DNA of 64,000 nucleotides from Coriobacteriia bacterium (GTDB taxonomy: Bacteria; Actinomycetota; Coriobacteriia; Coriobacteriales; Eggerthellaceae). Made by a program: the position numbers and the translations under genes. Shown one piece after another: positions 24,999 through 34,507 of the stretch (position 1 is its first letter; every line of letters begins with the position of its first letter). The DNA lies in NCBI GenBank assembly GCA_030526515.1, contig JAUNCQ010000001.1, positions 99,617 to 163,616 on the forward strand, in the 5' to 3' direction. The notes under the pieces are model-generated. The model was not told where the DNA came from, made no database searches, and was given only the letters and a program-made list of their open reading frames with translations.

Positions 24999-26753
24999 CT
25001 AGGGGCGTAGCACGCAGCGGACCAGGGAAAGGTCGGTGCCCGCAGGGGAGGTGACATCTTCGAATTCCGCGTCCCAGCCCAGGTAGGAGAAGGTCTGGTG
25101 GAGCAGGTCCAGGGCGCCCTCCGGGTCAGCGGGAGCTTCGGCCCACAGGGGCGCTTCCCAGTCGGGCGTTGCCGCAGGGTCGGCATTGACCGGCAGGGTG
25201 GTTGCCGGTGCCCCTGCCAGGCAGGCCAGGGCCCGGGCGCAGGCGCGCTGGGCGACCACGCTCAGGCTGGGGTAGCTGGCCAGGCCCCAGCTTTCCCGGC
25301 CCTTTCCGGTCAGACGGCAGGCCATGGCGGGAACGCCCAGGCCCAGGGATGCGTCGAAGAACTGGACGGCGTAGCCCTGTGATATGGCGTCGTAGGCGGT
25401 TTCGTAGACGCCCGGCACGCCGTAGACCTGGGAGTCGTGGGCGGGCGGCAGGACCGTCGGTCCGTCAGCCAGGTGCTGGGCGACGAACTGCTCCAGGGCG
25501 GCTGATGCAGCCTCGACCTGGGCAAGGGTCGGCGTGGTGCCGCTGCCCAGGGAACCGGGTTCGCTGCGGGAACCTGCGTCCGCCAGCTGGGCGTAGGCAT
25601 GGGCCGCGGCCTGCTGGGGAGTGAAGCCGGCGCCCCAGACGACGGGCTGGTCGGTACCTGCTTCGAGCTTCACGGCGCAGGCGCGTCCGCAGCCGGTCTG
25701 GACGGTGGTCTGCTCCGGGGCAGGGTCGGCGTTCTGGGCGAAAGAGGCAAGGGCTGCGGCCTCCCGGGGTGCCCAGGGCTCGGCCTGCAGGCACCGGGCC
25801 AGACCCGATGCGCGGGGAGCGTCCTGGGGCATGCGGCCGGTGACCAGGATGGCGGCAGATCCGTGCCAGGCCCATTCCTGGTTGCGGCCCTGCAGGCCGT
25901 GGAGTTGGTCGCGGCGCAGCGTCAGCACGTTGTGGTAGTCGTCCCAATCCCGGTCGCTGGGAGCGTCTGCTTCGCCCCGTGATACCTGACGTGCGGCTTC
26001 GGCGGACTCCACCTCCACGGCGTAGAGCAGGTCCACGAAGCGATGGTACTGGTCGGCGGGCAAGGCGGCGTCGCTCAGACTCAGGTACTGGGCCAGGGGC
26101 AGCGTGGTGACCTGCTCCAGGCCGCAGCGGCTGAAGGTGAGCTGGACCTTGCCGCTGGGCACGCCGCTGCGCATGTCCATGCCGCCGTCGGTGCGGCGGA
26201 TGCATCCGCGGACCCGGTCCACCACGGCGGCATCGGCCGCGGGCAGGACGGGAGGCAGCAGGTCCATGCGGCCGAAGCGGTCGTAGGCATCGCCCATGCT
26301 GGTGACGGAGGCGACCAGGCCGCCGGGCTTGCAGACGCGCATCATCTCCTGAAGCGCCCCGTAGTAGTCGGGCAGGGCGGTCAGGTAGGTGTGGCCCGCC
26401 ACCAGGTCGAAGCTGGCATCCGCGAAGGGCAGGGCCATGCCGTCGGCCTGCAGGAAGGCGTAGTCGTTGCCGGCGGGGGCCGGGGTCAGCGGTGTCGTGT
26501 CCTGGCCCGCGGCGCGGGCGGTGCAGCAGTCCACGAATCCCTGGTCGTAGTCCACGCCGGTGAAGGAGACGCCCTGCACGCGCTCTGCCAGGCGGAAGGT
26601 GAACTCGCCGGAGCCGCAGCCCACGTCCAGCACCCGCATGCCGGGCTCAAGGGGCAGGCGGGTCATGATCTGATCCATGACCGCGGGGTTCAGGGTGGCC
26701 ATGCGGCTCATGGCAAGGTACAGGGGCGTCTGTCCGTGGACGGACCACTTCAT
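24999..26753 (-). CDS. SAM-dependent methyltransferase fused to a YcaO-like domain
   Basis: This 584-residue protein has AAGGAG ahead of its ATG. Residues about 20-200 are a class I methyltransferase: MRVLDVGCGSGEFTF binds SAM, with VDYDQGFVDC, FLQADGMALPFADASFDLV and RVCKPGGLVAS. Residues about 330-584 resemble YcaO: GAGFTPQQAAAHAYAQLADA in the place of the GKG...A...E segment, and FFDASLGLGVPAMAC before a helix ARACARALACLAG. YcaO enzymes use ATP to activate peptide backbones or other thioamide and azoline targets. The Glu residues normally found in both ATP-binding helices are absent, so this domain may not be catalytic. No peptide precursor or partner was seen. The YcaO call is tentative. 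Confidence 0.62.
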   Translation of the reverse strand: MKWSVHGQTPLYLAMSRMATLNPAVMDQIMTRLPLEPGMRVLDVGCGSGEFTFRLAERVQGVSFTGVDYDQGFVDCCTARAAGQDTTPLTPAPAGNDYAFLQADGMALPFADASFDLVAGHTYLTALPDYYGALQEMMRVCKPGGLVASVTSMGDAYDRFGRMDLLPPVLPAADAAVVDRVRGCIRRTDGGMDMRSGVPSGKVQLTFSRCGLEQVTTLPLAQYLSLSDAALPADQYHRFVDLLYAVEVESAEAARQVSRGEADAPSDRDWDDYHNVLTLRRDQLHGLQGRNQEWAWHGSAAILVTGRMPQDAPRASGLARCLQAEPWAPREAAALASFAQNADPAPEQTTVQTGCGRACAVKLEAGTDQPVVWGAGFTPQQAAAHAYAQLADAGSRSEPGSLGSGTTPTLAQVEAASAALEQFVAQHLADGPTVLPPAHDSQVYGVPGVYETAYDAISQGYAVQFFDASLGLGVPAMACRLTGKGRESWGLASYPSLSVVAQRACARALACLAGAPATTLPVNADPAATPDWEAPLWAEAPADPEGALDLLHQTFSYLGWDAEFEDVTSPAGTDLSLVRCVLRP

Positions 26754-26864
26754 GGGGGCTCCTTCAGGTCAGGGTGATGTGTCTTTCGGCCTCTACTGTA
26801 TCACGGGCGCTGGGGCGCAGCGGGTTCCCCGGGCTGGTGCCAGGGCGCGGAGCCGCTGCGCAGA

Positions 26865-27881
26865 CTAGGGGTTGCAGTTGCCGCAGGGTTGGAATCCCAG
26901 CTCCAGGGCGCGGTCCCGGTCCCCGTAGAAATAGCGGGTGTTCTTGGGCTTGGTGGCCTGGACGCTGCCGCAGCCGGGGGAGTGGAAGCGCTGGGTGTTG
27001 ATGTTCATCACGTAGGTCACGCCGTCGCGGGCGTCCTGGGTCAGCTCGTCGGCGGCCGGCTGGGCTGCGGCGCCGGAGCCGTTGCCGGATGGCGCGGCCG
27101 TGCTGCCAGCGTTTTCGCCCGACCATGGCGATCCGCCGCCTGCCTGGGCGGCATCCTGGTCGTCAACCCAGTTGCTGCCGTCGTCGTACTCAATGTGCAC
27201 GCCCGGCTGCACGTTGTAGCAGTACACGTTGTAGCGCACCCCAGCGCCCTGGTCCTCCAGGGACTCGGCCTCCATCTGGACGCCGCTGGGCAGCAGGTTA
27301 CGCCCCTCGAACACGGGGGTGACCCGCATGAGCACGTGGTTGCCGGTGGAGCGCACGTAGGCGGCCACCTGGTTCTCATAGGGGAGCATGCCCTGGATGT
27401 TCAGGTAGCGGGTGCCGGTGATCAGGTTGCGCTCGTTGGCGTTTTCGCCCGTGAGCTGGTAGCCCAGCAGATGGCAGCGGTTGTACAGGTAGCCGCCGTC
27501 TATGAAGTCGTAGGGAGCCACGCCCCAGCCGGTGGGGCGAACCTCGCTGATGGGCTCGCGCTCTTCCGTGGGCATGGTCTCGGGGCCGACCAGGGCGAAG
27601 GTGGCGGTGCAGCGGCCCAGTGCGTCCAGCTTGCCGTAGCGCTCGGTGCCGGGCTTGGTGTTGCGCTCGGCGTCGGAGAAGGCCGGCTGGCCGTCGTTCA
27701 CGTTCACGCTGGGGCTGCCGGAGAACGCAGGCAGCTGCGCCGGGTCCAGGGTCGGGGCGTCGTCGTCGGATCCGCCTCCGCAGCCGACGCAGAGCAGCGC
27801 CGCCAGCAGGGTGGCCAGCAGCAGGGCAAGGGCGGTGCGGCGGACGCGGGTCCGCCGGGGGAATGCGGTTCGTGTGGGCAC
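26865..27881 (-). CDS. Secreted DNA/RNA non-specific endonuclease with C-terminal Cys motif
   Basis: This protein has 338 residues from GTG 27881, chosen because AGGAGGT lies a few bases ahead. The N-terminus is basic, then hydrophobic (ALALLLATLLAALLCVGCGGG), ending in a Cys that looks like an imperfect lipobox, so it may be a lipoprotein. The nuclease domain carries YLYNRCHLLGYQLTGENANE, NLITGTRYLNIQGMLPYEN and NHVLMRVTPVF, typical of the EndA-like group, which cuts DNA and RNA with His as base. The last 50 residues (FHSPGCGSVQ ... PCGNCNP) match a Cys tail common on exported nucleases. Its role is probably nutrient acquisition or DNA handling outside the cell. It is divergent from polA. 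Confidence 0.85.
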   Translation of the reverse strand: MPTRTAFPRRTRVRRTALALLLATLLAALLCVGCGGGSDDDAPTLDPAQLPAFSGSPSVNVNDGQPAFSDAERNTKPGTERYGKLDALGRCTATFALVGPETMPTEEREPISEVRPTGWGVAPYDFIDGGYLYNRCHLLGYQLTGENANERNLITGTRYLNIQGMLPYENQVAAYVRSTGNHVLMRVTPVFEGRNLLPSGVQMEAESLEDQGAGVRYNVYCYNVQPGVHIEYDDGSNWVDDQDAAQAGGGSPWSGENAGSTAAPSGNGSGAAAQPAADELTQDARDGVTYVMNINTQRFHSPGCGSVQATKPKNTRYFYGDRDRALELGFQPCGNCNP

Positions 27882-27917
27882 GGGACACCTCCTGGGGCGG
27901 GCGCGGCGCCCGTCATC

Positions 27918-27923
27918 TATAAT
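27918..27923 (+). promoter_or_regulatory. Candidate -10 box of polA
   Basis: A perfect TATAAT lies 32 bases ahead of the polA start in the 73-base divergent gap. The -35 region is GC-rich and unclear. Confidence 0.45.
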
Positions 27924-27954
27924 CCGTACATCGACTATTCTAAGGAGCAGCTCC

Positions 27955-30657
27955 ATGGCAAACGAAAACACCACCGAAACTGAGGCAATGGACCAGGTGG
28001 AAGGCGCAAAAACCGTTGCGGTCATCGACGGCAACTCCCTGATGCACCGCGCGTACCACGCCGTGCCGCCGACCATGAACGCGCCGGACGGCACCCCGAC
28101 CAACGCCGTGTTCGGCTTCCTGTCCATGTTCCTGAAGTTCTACGAGCAGTACCGCCCGGACGCCATCATCTGCGCCTTCGACGCCGGCAAGCCCAGCCAC
28201 CGCATTGCCGCAATGGAGCAGTACAAGGCCCAGCGCCCGCCCATGGACCAGGAGCTGCGGGTGCAGTTCCCGCTCATGGAGGAGCTGCTGGCCAGCCTGA
28301 ACGTGCCCGTGGTGAAGGTCCAGGGCTGGGAGGGCGACGACATCCTGGGCACCATCGCCGCCCGTGACGAGGCCCTGGGCTACCGCACCCTGCTGGTCAC
28401 CGGCGACAAGGACGCCAACCAGCTGGCCAGCGACCTGACCCACATCCTGACCACCAAGAAGGGCATCACCGACGTGGTGGAGTTCGACCCTGAGAAGGTG
28501 GTCGAAAAGTACGGCGTGGGCCCCGAGCAGTTCGTGGACTTCCTGGGCCTGATGGGCGACACCTCCGACAACATCCCCGGCGTGCCGGGCATCGGCCCCA
28601 AGACCGCCGCCAAGCTGCTGCAGCGCTTCCAGACCATGGAGGGCATCTACCAGAACCTGGACCAGCTCAAGGGCAAGCAGCTGGAGAACCTGGTGAACAA
28701 CCGTGACGCCGCCTTCCTGTCCCGTGACGTGGCTGTGATCCGCCGCGACCTGGACTTCGAGTGCGACCTGGAGGCAGCCGCCTTCCCGGCCTACCAGCCC
28801 GAAGCCGTTCAGGAGGCCTTCGGCAAGCTGCAGCTGAGCATGCACCTGGGCAAGTTCCTGGGATTGTTGGGCGAAGACGCCGCTGCGCTTCCCGCTGTGG
28901 AGCTGGCCTGGGAGCCGGTGCTTGAGGGCGAGCAGGGCGCCGAGCTGGTGGCCCGGGCCTGCGCCGAAGGCGGCGTGGTGGGCGTTGCCGTGCTGGAGCC
29001 TGAGCAGGCAAGCCTCTTCGGCCCCGCCGTGTCCCTGGCCTTCGCAACGGCTGACGGCACGGCGCTGCTGGAGGGCGATGCCGGCTTGGCCGCCCTGGCG
29101 GACCTGCTGCGCGCCGGTGCCGAGCGGGGCCAGGACGCCCCCGTGGTCGCCGCACCGGACGCCAAGGAGCTGATCCACCAGGTGTATCCCATGGACACCG
29201 GCGCTCCCGCGCTGCTGACGGAGCCCCAGCTGCAGGCTGCCCGCATCTTCGACCTGGGCCTGGCAGACTACGTGCTGAACTCCTCCAAGGCGTCGTCCCT
29301 GGATGAGCTGTCCCAGGCGCATCTGGGGGCTTCGCTGCCCCAGGCCAAGCAGGACCAGGACGCAGCCTGCATCCAGGCCGCGGCCGCAGCAGCGCTGGTG
29401 GAGCCCCTGACCCAGGCCCTGCGCAAGGACCAGAGCTGGGACGTGTACGAGCAGATCGACCTGCCGCTGGTCACCGTGCTGGCGCTCATGGAGCGCACCG
29501 GCGCCGCCATTGACGTGGCGCAGCTGCGCGAGCTGGGCGAAAGCACCGGCCAGCGCATCAGCGAGCTGCGGGGCAAGATCATCGAGCTGGCAGGGGAGGA
29601 GTTCAACGTGGACTCCCCGAAGCAGCTGGGCCGCATCCTGTTCGAGGTCCTGGGCCTGCCGCCCAAGAAGAAGACCCGCACCGGCTACTCCACCGACGCC
29701 GGCGTGCTGACGGAGCTGGCCAAGGAGCACGAGCTGCCCGGCCTGGTGCTGAAGTACCGCGAGCTTGCCAAGATCAAGTCCACCTACATCGACGCCCTGC
29801 CGCGGCTGTGCGCCGAAGGGGACGGCCGCGTGCACAGCACCTTCCATGAGACCGTCACCGCCACGGGCAGGCTTTCCTCCAGCGACCCGAACCTGCAGAA
29901 CATCCCGGTCCGCACGGACTTCGGCCGCCAGATCAGGCGCTGTTTCGTCCCGCTGAAGCCTGACCACGTGTACGTCAGCGCCGACTACTCCCAGATCGAG
30001 CTGCGCCTGCTGGCCCACCTCTCCGGCGACCAGGGGCTCATTGACGCCTTCAACTCCGGCCAGGACTTCCACGCCCAGACCGCGGCTCGCGTGTTCGGCG
30101 TGGAGCCGGACCAGGTCACGCCCGAGATGCGCAGCCGCGCCAAGGCCGTGAACTTCGGCATCGTATACGGCCAGCAGGCATTCGGCCTGGCCCAGAGCCT
30201 GGACATTTCCTTCGGTGAGGCCAAGGACATGATCGACCGCTACTACGCCGCCTACCCTGGCGTGCGCAGCTACCTGGACTCCGTGGTGGAGGACGCCAAG
30301 CTGGCGGGCTATGCGGAGACCCTGTACGGCCGCAAGCGCCACATCCCCGAGCTGCGCTCCAAGAACCCCAACCAGCGCGGCTTCGGCGAGCGTACGGCCA
30401 TGAACCACCCCATGCAGGGCACCGCGGCCGACATCATCAAGCTGGCCATGGTCCGCGTCCGCGACCGCATGCTGGAGGAGGGCCTGGACGCCCAGCTGCT
30501 GCTGCAGGTCCACGACGAGCTGGACTTCAGCTGCGCCGCCGACCAGGTCCAGCAGCTGAGCGACCTGGTGAAGGGCATCATGGAGGGCGTGGTCGAGCTG
30601 CAGGTTCCCCTGGTGGTGGACGTGCAGAGCGGTCCCACCTGGGCCGAGGCCCACTAA
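27955..30657 (+). CDS. polA: DNA polymerase I
   Basis: This protein has 900 residues from ATG 27955 behind AAGGAG. Residues 20-310 form the 5'-3' exonuclease with VIDGNSLMHRAYHA, FDAGKPSHR, VTGDKDANQL and GLMGDTSDNIPGVPGIGPKTA. The middle segment has no DxE motif and no recognisable 3'-5' exonuclease active site. Residues about 520-900 form the polymerase with SSDPNLQNIPVRT, VSADYSQIELRLLAHLSGD (motif A), AKAVNFGIVYG (motif B) and LLQVHDELDF (motif C). It fills gaps and removes RNA primers in replication and repair. Loss of proofreading is common in Gram-positive and actinobacterial members. Confidence 0.96.
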   Translation: MANENTTETEAMDQVEGAKTVAVIDGNSLMHRAYHAVPPTMNAPDGTPTNAVFGFLSMFLKFYEQYRPDAIICAFDAGKPSHRIAAMEQYKAQRPPMDQELRVQFPLMEELLASLNVPVVKVQGWEGDDILGTIAARDEALGYRTLLVTGDKDANQLASDLTHILTTKKGITDVVEFDPEKVVEKYGVGPEQFVDFLGLMGDTSDNIPGVPGIGPKTAAKLLQRFQTMEGIYQNLDQLKGKQLENLVNNRDAAFLSRDVAVIRRDLDFECDLEAAAFPAYQPEAVQEAFGKLQLSMHLGKFLGLLGEDAAALPAVELAWEPVLEGEQGAELVARACAEGGVVGVAVLEPEQASLFGPAVSLAFATADGTALLEGDAGLAALADLLRAGAERGQDAPVVAAPDAKELIHQVYPMDTGAPALLTEPQLQAARIFDLGLADYVLNSSKASSLDELSQAHLGASLPQAKQDQDAACIQAAAAAALVEPLTQALRKDQSWDVYEQIDLPLVTVLALMERTGAAIDVAQLRELGESTGQRISELRGKIIELAGEEFNVDSPKQLGRILFEVLGLPPKKKTRTGYSTDAGVLTELAKEHELPGLVLKYRELAKIKSTYIDALPRLCAEGDGRVHSTFHETVTATGRLSSSDPNLQNIPVRTDFGRQIRRCFVPLKPDHVYVSADYSQIELRLLAHLSGDQGLIDAFNSGQDFHAQTAARVFGVEPDQVTPEMRSRAKAVNFGIVYGQQAFGLAQSLDISFGEAKDMIDRYYAAYPGVRSYLDSVVEDAKLAGYAETLYGRKRHIPELRSKNPNQRGFGERTAMNHPMQGTAADIIKLAMVRVRDRMLEEGLDAQLLLQVHDELDFSCAADQVQQLSDLVKGIMEGVVELQVPLVVDVQSGPTWAEAH

Positions 30658-30750
30658 AGGTAACGATTGCCCGCCAATGCCTGCAATCGCGGCCGCAATG
30701 GTGCATACTGTAGGAAAAACGTAGGGCGAAATATACGTAGGGGTACGCAC

Positions 30751-31539
30751 GTGAACAGGAAGAACGACGGCTTTACCCTTGCCGAGCTGCTGATCGTGGT
30801 GGCCATTGTGCTGGTGCTGGTCGCCATTGCCATACCGGTGTTCACCAGCCAGATAGAGAAGTCCCGCGAGGCCACGGACCTGGCCAACATCCGCTCCTCC
30901 TTCGCGGAGGTGAAGTCCCAGGCCCTGACTGAGCGCAAGGACGTGACGGGTGATCCCGTTGCCCTGGAGCAGCAGGAACCCGGCTGGCAGTCCGTCGAGC
31001 AGGCCCGCACCCTGGAACAGCTCATGACCTCTGTTGACGGCACGCCTGTCCCAGGCGGCACCGCGTGGATCGAGTTCGACTTCAGCACTTCCGAGTGCAC
31101 GCTGCACTACGGCGATGGCGACGGCGGCCAGACCCCTGATCCTCTGCCCGAGGTTCCCGGCTCCAAGGCCAAGGAGGACGCCAAGGACTTCCCCGAGGGC
31201 TCCAACGAGCGCCTGATCATGAACTCCATCGAGGAGGCCGAGCGTGAGGCCCTGCGCCTGTACAAGGAGGCCGGCGAGGACGGCAACGTCGCCTATATGG
31301 TGACCTTCGGCGAAGGCGGCAAGATATCGCTGGAGCGCGTCCTGGACCGCCAGCGCTACACCGTTGCCGGTCCCGCAACCATCCTGAAGGACGGCTACAT
31401 GGTGGGCATATCGGCCGAGGGCAAGGTCGGCTGCAACCTGAAGTACGACAAGGACGCCGGCAAGCTGACCATTGAGAAGTCCCGCATATACCGGAACAAG
31501 TGGCACAACGAGTTCTACGGATTCGACTTCGGCTACTAG
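30751..31539 (+). CDS. Type IV prepilin-like protein (orphan)
   Basis: This protein has 262 residues from GTG 30751. The N-terminus is short and basic, then GFTLAELLIVVAIVLVLVAIAIPVF. The Gly before Phe is the expected prepilin peptidase site and the Glu at mature position 5 is present, so this is a class III signal. The rest is a soluble domain with a proline- and charge-rich loop near residue 130 (DGGQTPDPLPEVPGSK). No other pilus or secretion genes are in the window, so its peptidase, ATPase and platform must lie elsewhere. It may be a pilin, a pseudopilin or a component of a competence pilus. A terminator follows. Confidence 0.82.
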   Translation: MNRKNDGFTLAELLIVVAIVLVLVAIAIPVFTSQIEKSREATDLANIRSSFAEVKSQALTERKDVTGDPVALEQQEPGWQSVEQARTLEQLMTSVDGTPVPGGTAWIEFDFSTSECTLHYGDGDGGQTPDPLPEVPGSKAKEDAKDFPEGSNERLIMNSIEEAEREALRLYKEAGEDGNVAYMVTFGEGGKISLERVLDRQRYTVAGPATILKDGYMVGISAEGKVGCNLKYDKDAGKLTIEKSRIYRNKWHNEFYGFDFGY

Positions 31540-31579
31540 CTCGGTCGGGCCCTGCGGCCCCTCACATACCCGGCAAACA

Positions 31580-31611
31580 AGAAGCCCCCGCGAGTGCGGG
31601 GGCTTCTTTGC
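31580..31611 (+). terminator. Intrinsic terminator after the prepilin gene
   Basis: GAAGCCCCCGC (31581-31591) pairs with GCGGGGGCTTC (31596-31606), followed by TTTG. The stem resembles the one at 24951. Confidence 0.85.
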
Positions 31612-31688
31612 GTTCGTGGTTCGTTTGTGGTGCGTAAGGAGATGTTTTTGCGCGTTATGTGTGTTGTGTATGCTTCGTTAGAACGTGA

Positions 31689-31705
31689 TACAATTGTAAT
31701 ACAAT
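31689..31705. promoter_or_regulatory. Overlapping palindromes, probable operator of the small RHH gene
   Basis: TACAATTGTA (31689-31698) is a perfect palindrome and overlaps ATTGTA-A-TACAAT (31693-31705), also palindromic. Both TACAAT copies can serve as -10 boxes; TTGTGT at 31664 is a possible -35 box. The arrangement suits repression of the downstream gene by its own product. Confidence 0.5.
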
Positions 31706-31727
31706 CGAGCAGGAAAGGCAAGCAAAA

Positions 31728-31976
31728 ATGCAGGTAGAAACGCAAAAACCTCCCACAAGAAACGCGGTTTCGCTGCGCCTGCCGCCGGAGATCACCCAGG
31801 CGGTGGACGCATATGCCCGCGCCCGCAACGTGCGCAAGACCGACGCCTACATCCACTTCCTGCAGCTGGGCCTGCGCGCCGACGGCGTGGCGGACGGCGG
31901 CGATTCCTCCGACATGCGCGTCATACAAATGCAGTTGGGGGAGGTCCTGAGCATCCTGAAGGGGGAGTGCGCCTAG
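31728..31976 (+). CDS. Small ribbon-helix-helix-like DNA-binding protein
   Basis: This 82-residue protein has AGGAAAGG ahead of its ATG. The segment NAVSLRLPPEITQAVDAYARARNVRKTDAYIHFLQLGL fits a ribbon-helix-helix: a beta strand alternating polar and hydrophobic residues, then two helices. A short C-terminal helix follows (VIQMQLGEVLSILKGE). Such proteins bind short palindromes or direct repeats as dimers, often near their own promoters. TACAAT palindromes at 31689-31705 lie just upstream. There is no toxin gene next to it, so it is not an obvious antitoxin. It may be a stand-alone regulator. The fold is inferred from pattern alone. Confidence 0.6.
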   Translation: MQVETQKPPTRNAVSLRLPPEITQAVDAYARARNVRKTDAYIHFLQLGLRADGVADGGDSSDMRVIQMQLGEVLSILKGECA

Positions 31977-31993
31977 GGAGCCCTTTATCAGGA

Positions 31994-32057
31994 GGGCGAA
32001 AGGGCCGGCGGTTCGGGGGAGTCCGGAGCGTGGAAAATGCCGGTGGGCATTTCGCCC
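31994..32057. repeat. GGGCGAAA octamers in inverted orientation, 48 bases apart
   Basis: GGGCGAAA (31994-32001) and TTTCGCCC (32050-32057) face each other after the RHH gene. The interval is GC-rich and shares GCCGGCGG with the copies near 21430 and 38362. A stable fold over this distance is possible but not shown. Confidence 0.5.
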
Positions 32058-32064
32058 AAAGGGG

Positions 32065-32092
32065 TTGCTATGGTCGCTGGTTTTGCTAAAAT
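32065..32092 (+). promoter_or_regulatory. Candidate promoter of a structured RNA
   Basis: TTGCTA (32065-32070), 16 bp, then TAAAAT (32087-32092) preceded by TGC, making an extended -10 box. Transcription would begin near 32100, just before the structured element. Confidence 0.55.
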
Positions 32093-32104
32093 AGTTCAGC
32101 TTCT

Positions 32105-32215
32105 TTATTCTTCCACTCGTAAAGAGGTGGGTCAGAGCGGCCCGGATGAAGGCTGGGGAATCTTAGCAACTCCCTGGTTCCAAAGAGCTTCGGTCCGGTT
32201 GGAAGATCGGGCATG
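32105..32215 (+). ncRNA. Structured RNA candidate, SAM-riboswitch-like, upstream of rplU
   Basis: TCTTCCA (32109-32115) pairs with TGGAAGA (32200-32206), closing a domain of about 98 bases. Inside are AGAGGTGGG, GGCCCGGATGAA, TTAGCAAC and TGGTTCCAA, in the same order as SAM-I (S-box) core segments AGAG-GG, GGCCC-ATGAA, GCAAC and GGTGCCAA. The match is imperfect: the helix that should pair with CC after ATGAA is changed. No methionine gene lies downstream; rplU follows and appears to have its own promoter at 32315-32343. It may be a ribosomal protein leader, an unusual riboswitch, or a small RNA. The secondary structure is my reading by eye. Confidence 0.35.
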
Positions 32216-32380
32216 AAGACACGCATTCGGAACTGGCGGTCGGTAGATGTTTGCGTTCGTCTTTGTCTACATGAAGATTTGCAAGGCGATGGGAATTTTT
32301 TCCCTCGGCTTCGGTTGACTATGGGTGCTTCTACCTGTAGACTACTACCTTGCGCGTTAACACTTACAAGGAGAATTTAC
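32216..32380 (+). other. Leader region between the structured RNA and rplU
   Basis: An in-frame ATG at 32213 would extend rplU upstream, but the extra residues resemble no L21 N-terminus and the region is T-rich and non-coding in character. It contains the promoter at 32315-32343 and the AAGGAG site at 32368. Confidence 0.5.
32315..32343 (+). promoter_or_regulatory. Promoter of rplU-rpmA
   Basis: TTGACT (32315-32320), a 17-bp spacer and TAGACT (32338-32343). Transcription would begin about 30 bases before the rplU start. Confidence 0.65.
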
Positions 32381-32686
32381 ATGTACGCAATCATTAAGAC
32401 GGGCGGCAAGCAGTACAAGGTCGCCGCTGGTGACAAGCTCAACATCGAGAAGCTGAACGCTGAGGTTGGCGAGAAGGTCGAGCTGGAGGCCATTTGCGTG
32501 GTCGACGGTGCAACCGTGATCGCTGATCCTGCTGAGGCTGCAAAGACCAAGGTCGTCGCAACTGTCATCGAGCAGTTCAAGGGCGAGAAGATCAAGGTCT
32601 TCAAGTTCAAGAAGCGTAAGAACTACAAGAAGCTTCAGGGCCATCGCCAGAAGCTCACCCGTGTCCAGATCGAAACCATCGGCTAA
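32381..32686 (+). CDS. rplU: 50S ribosomal protein L21
   Basis: This 101-residue protein begins MYAIIKTGGKQYKVAAGDKL, the invariant L21 start, and ends KKLQGHRQKLTRVQIETI. It is a large-subunit protein binding 23S rRNA beside L20. AAGGAG lies eight bases ahead of ATG 32381, which settles the start. It is cotranscribed with rpmA, and obgE follows after a terminator, the standard bacterial order. The codon choice is more T-rich and closer to optimal than in the neighbours, as expected for a highly expressed gene. Confidence 0.97.
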   Translation: MYAIIKTGGKQYKVAAGDKLNIEKLNAEVGEKVELEAICVVDGATVIADPAEAAKTKVVATVIEQFKGEKIKVFKFKKRKNYKKLQGHRQKLTRVQIETIG

Positions 32687-32721
32687 GACGTCGATTAGAT
32701 AGCTAAAGGAGGGAATTCCCC

Positions 32722-32973
32722 ATGGCACACAAGAAAGGCCTAGGCTCCACTCGTAATGGTCGTGATTCTCGCGCACAGCGTCTTGGCGTCAAGAAGTTCG
32801 CTGGTGAGACCATCAAGACCGGTCAGATCATCGTTCGTCAGCGTGGCACCAAGTTCCACCCGGGCGACAACGTGGGTCGCGGCAAGGACGACACCCTGTT
32901 CGCCCTGTGCGACGGCACCCTGGAGTTCACCAAGGGCGTCAAGCGCAAGGTTCATGTTCGTCCCCAGGCATAG
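32722..32973 (+). CDS. rpmA: 50S ribosomal protein L27
   Basis: This 83-residue protein begins [20 protein letters not shown] and has the conserved [16 protein letters not shown]27 reaches toward the peptidyl transferase centre. The N-terminus starts directly at the mature A-H-K-K form, without the cleaved extension found in Staphylococcus and other Firmicutes. A strong AAAGGAGGG lies ahead of the start. A terminator follows at 33007. Confidence 0.97.
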   Translation: MAHKKGLGSTRNGRDSRAQRLGVKKFAGETIKTGQIIVRQRGTKFHPGDNVGRGKDDTLFALCDGTLEFTKGVKRKVHVRPQA

Positions 32974-32979
32974 TCCTGA

Positions 32980-34506
<1,527 letters not shown>

Positions 34507-34507
34507 T

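Noticed and set aside
31728..31976. Antitoxin of a toxin-antitoxin pair
   Set aside because: No small toxin-like gene lies on either side in a coupled position; the next features are repeats and an RNA candidate.
32105..32215. Signal recognition particle RNA, tmRNA or T-box leader
   Set aside because: The GGAA tetraloop of SRP, the tRNA-like ends of tmRNA and the T-box sequence are not present; the segment order is nearer to S-box RNA.
32213..32380. N-terminal extension of rplU from an upstream ATG
   Set aside because: The extra residues resemble nothing in L21, while ATG 32381 has AAGGAG at the right distance and the usual MYAIIKTGGKQY start.
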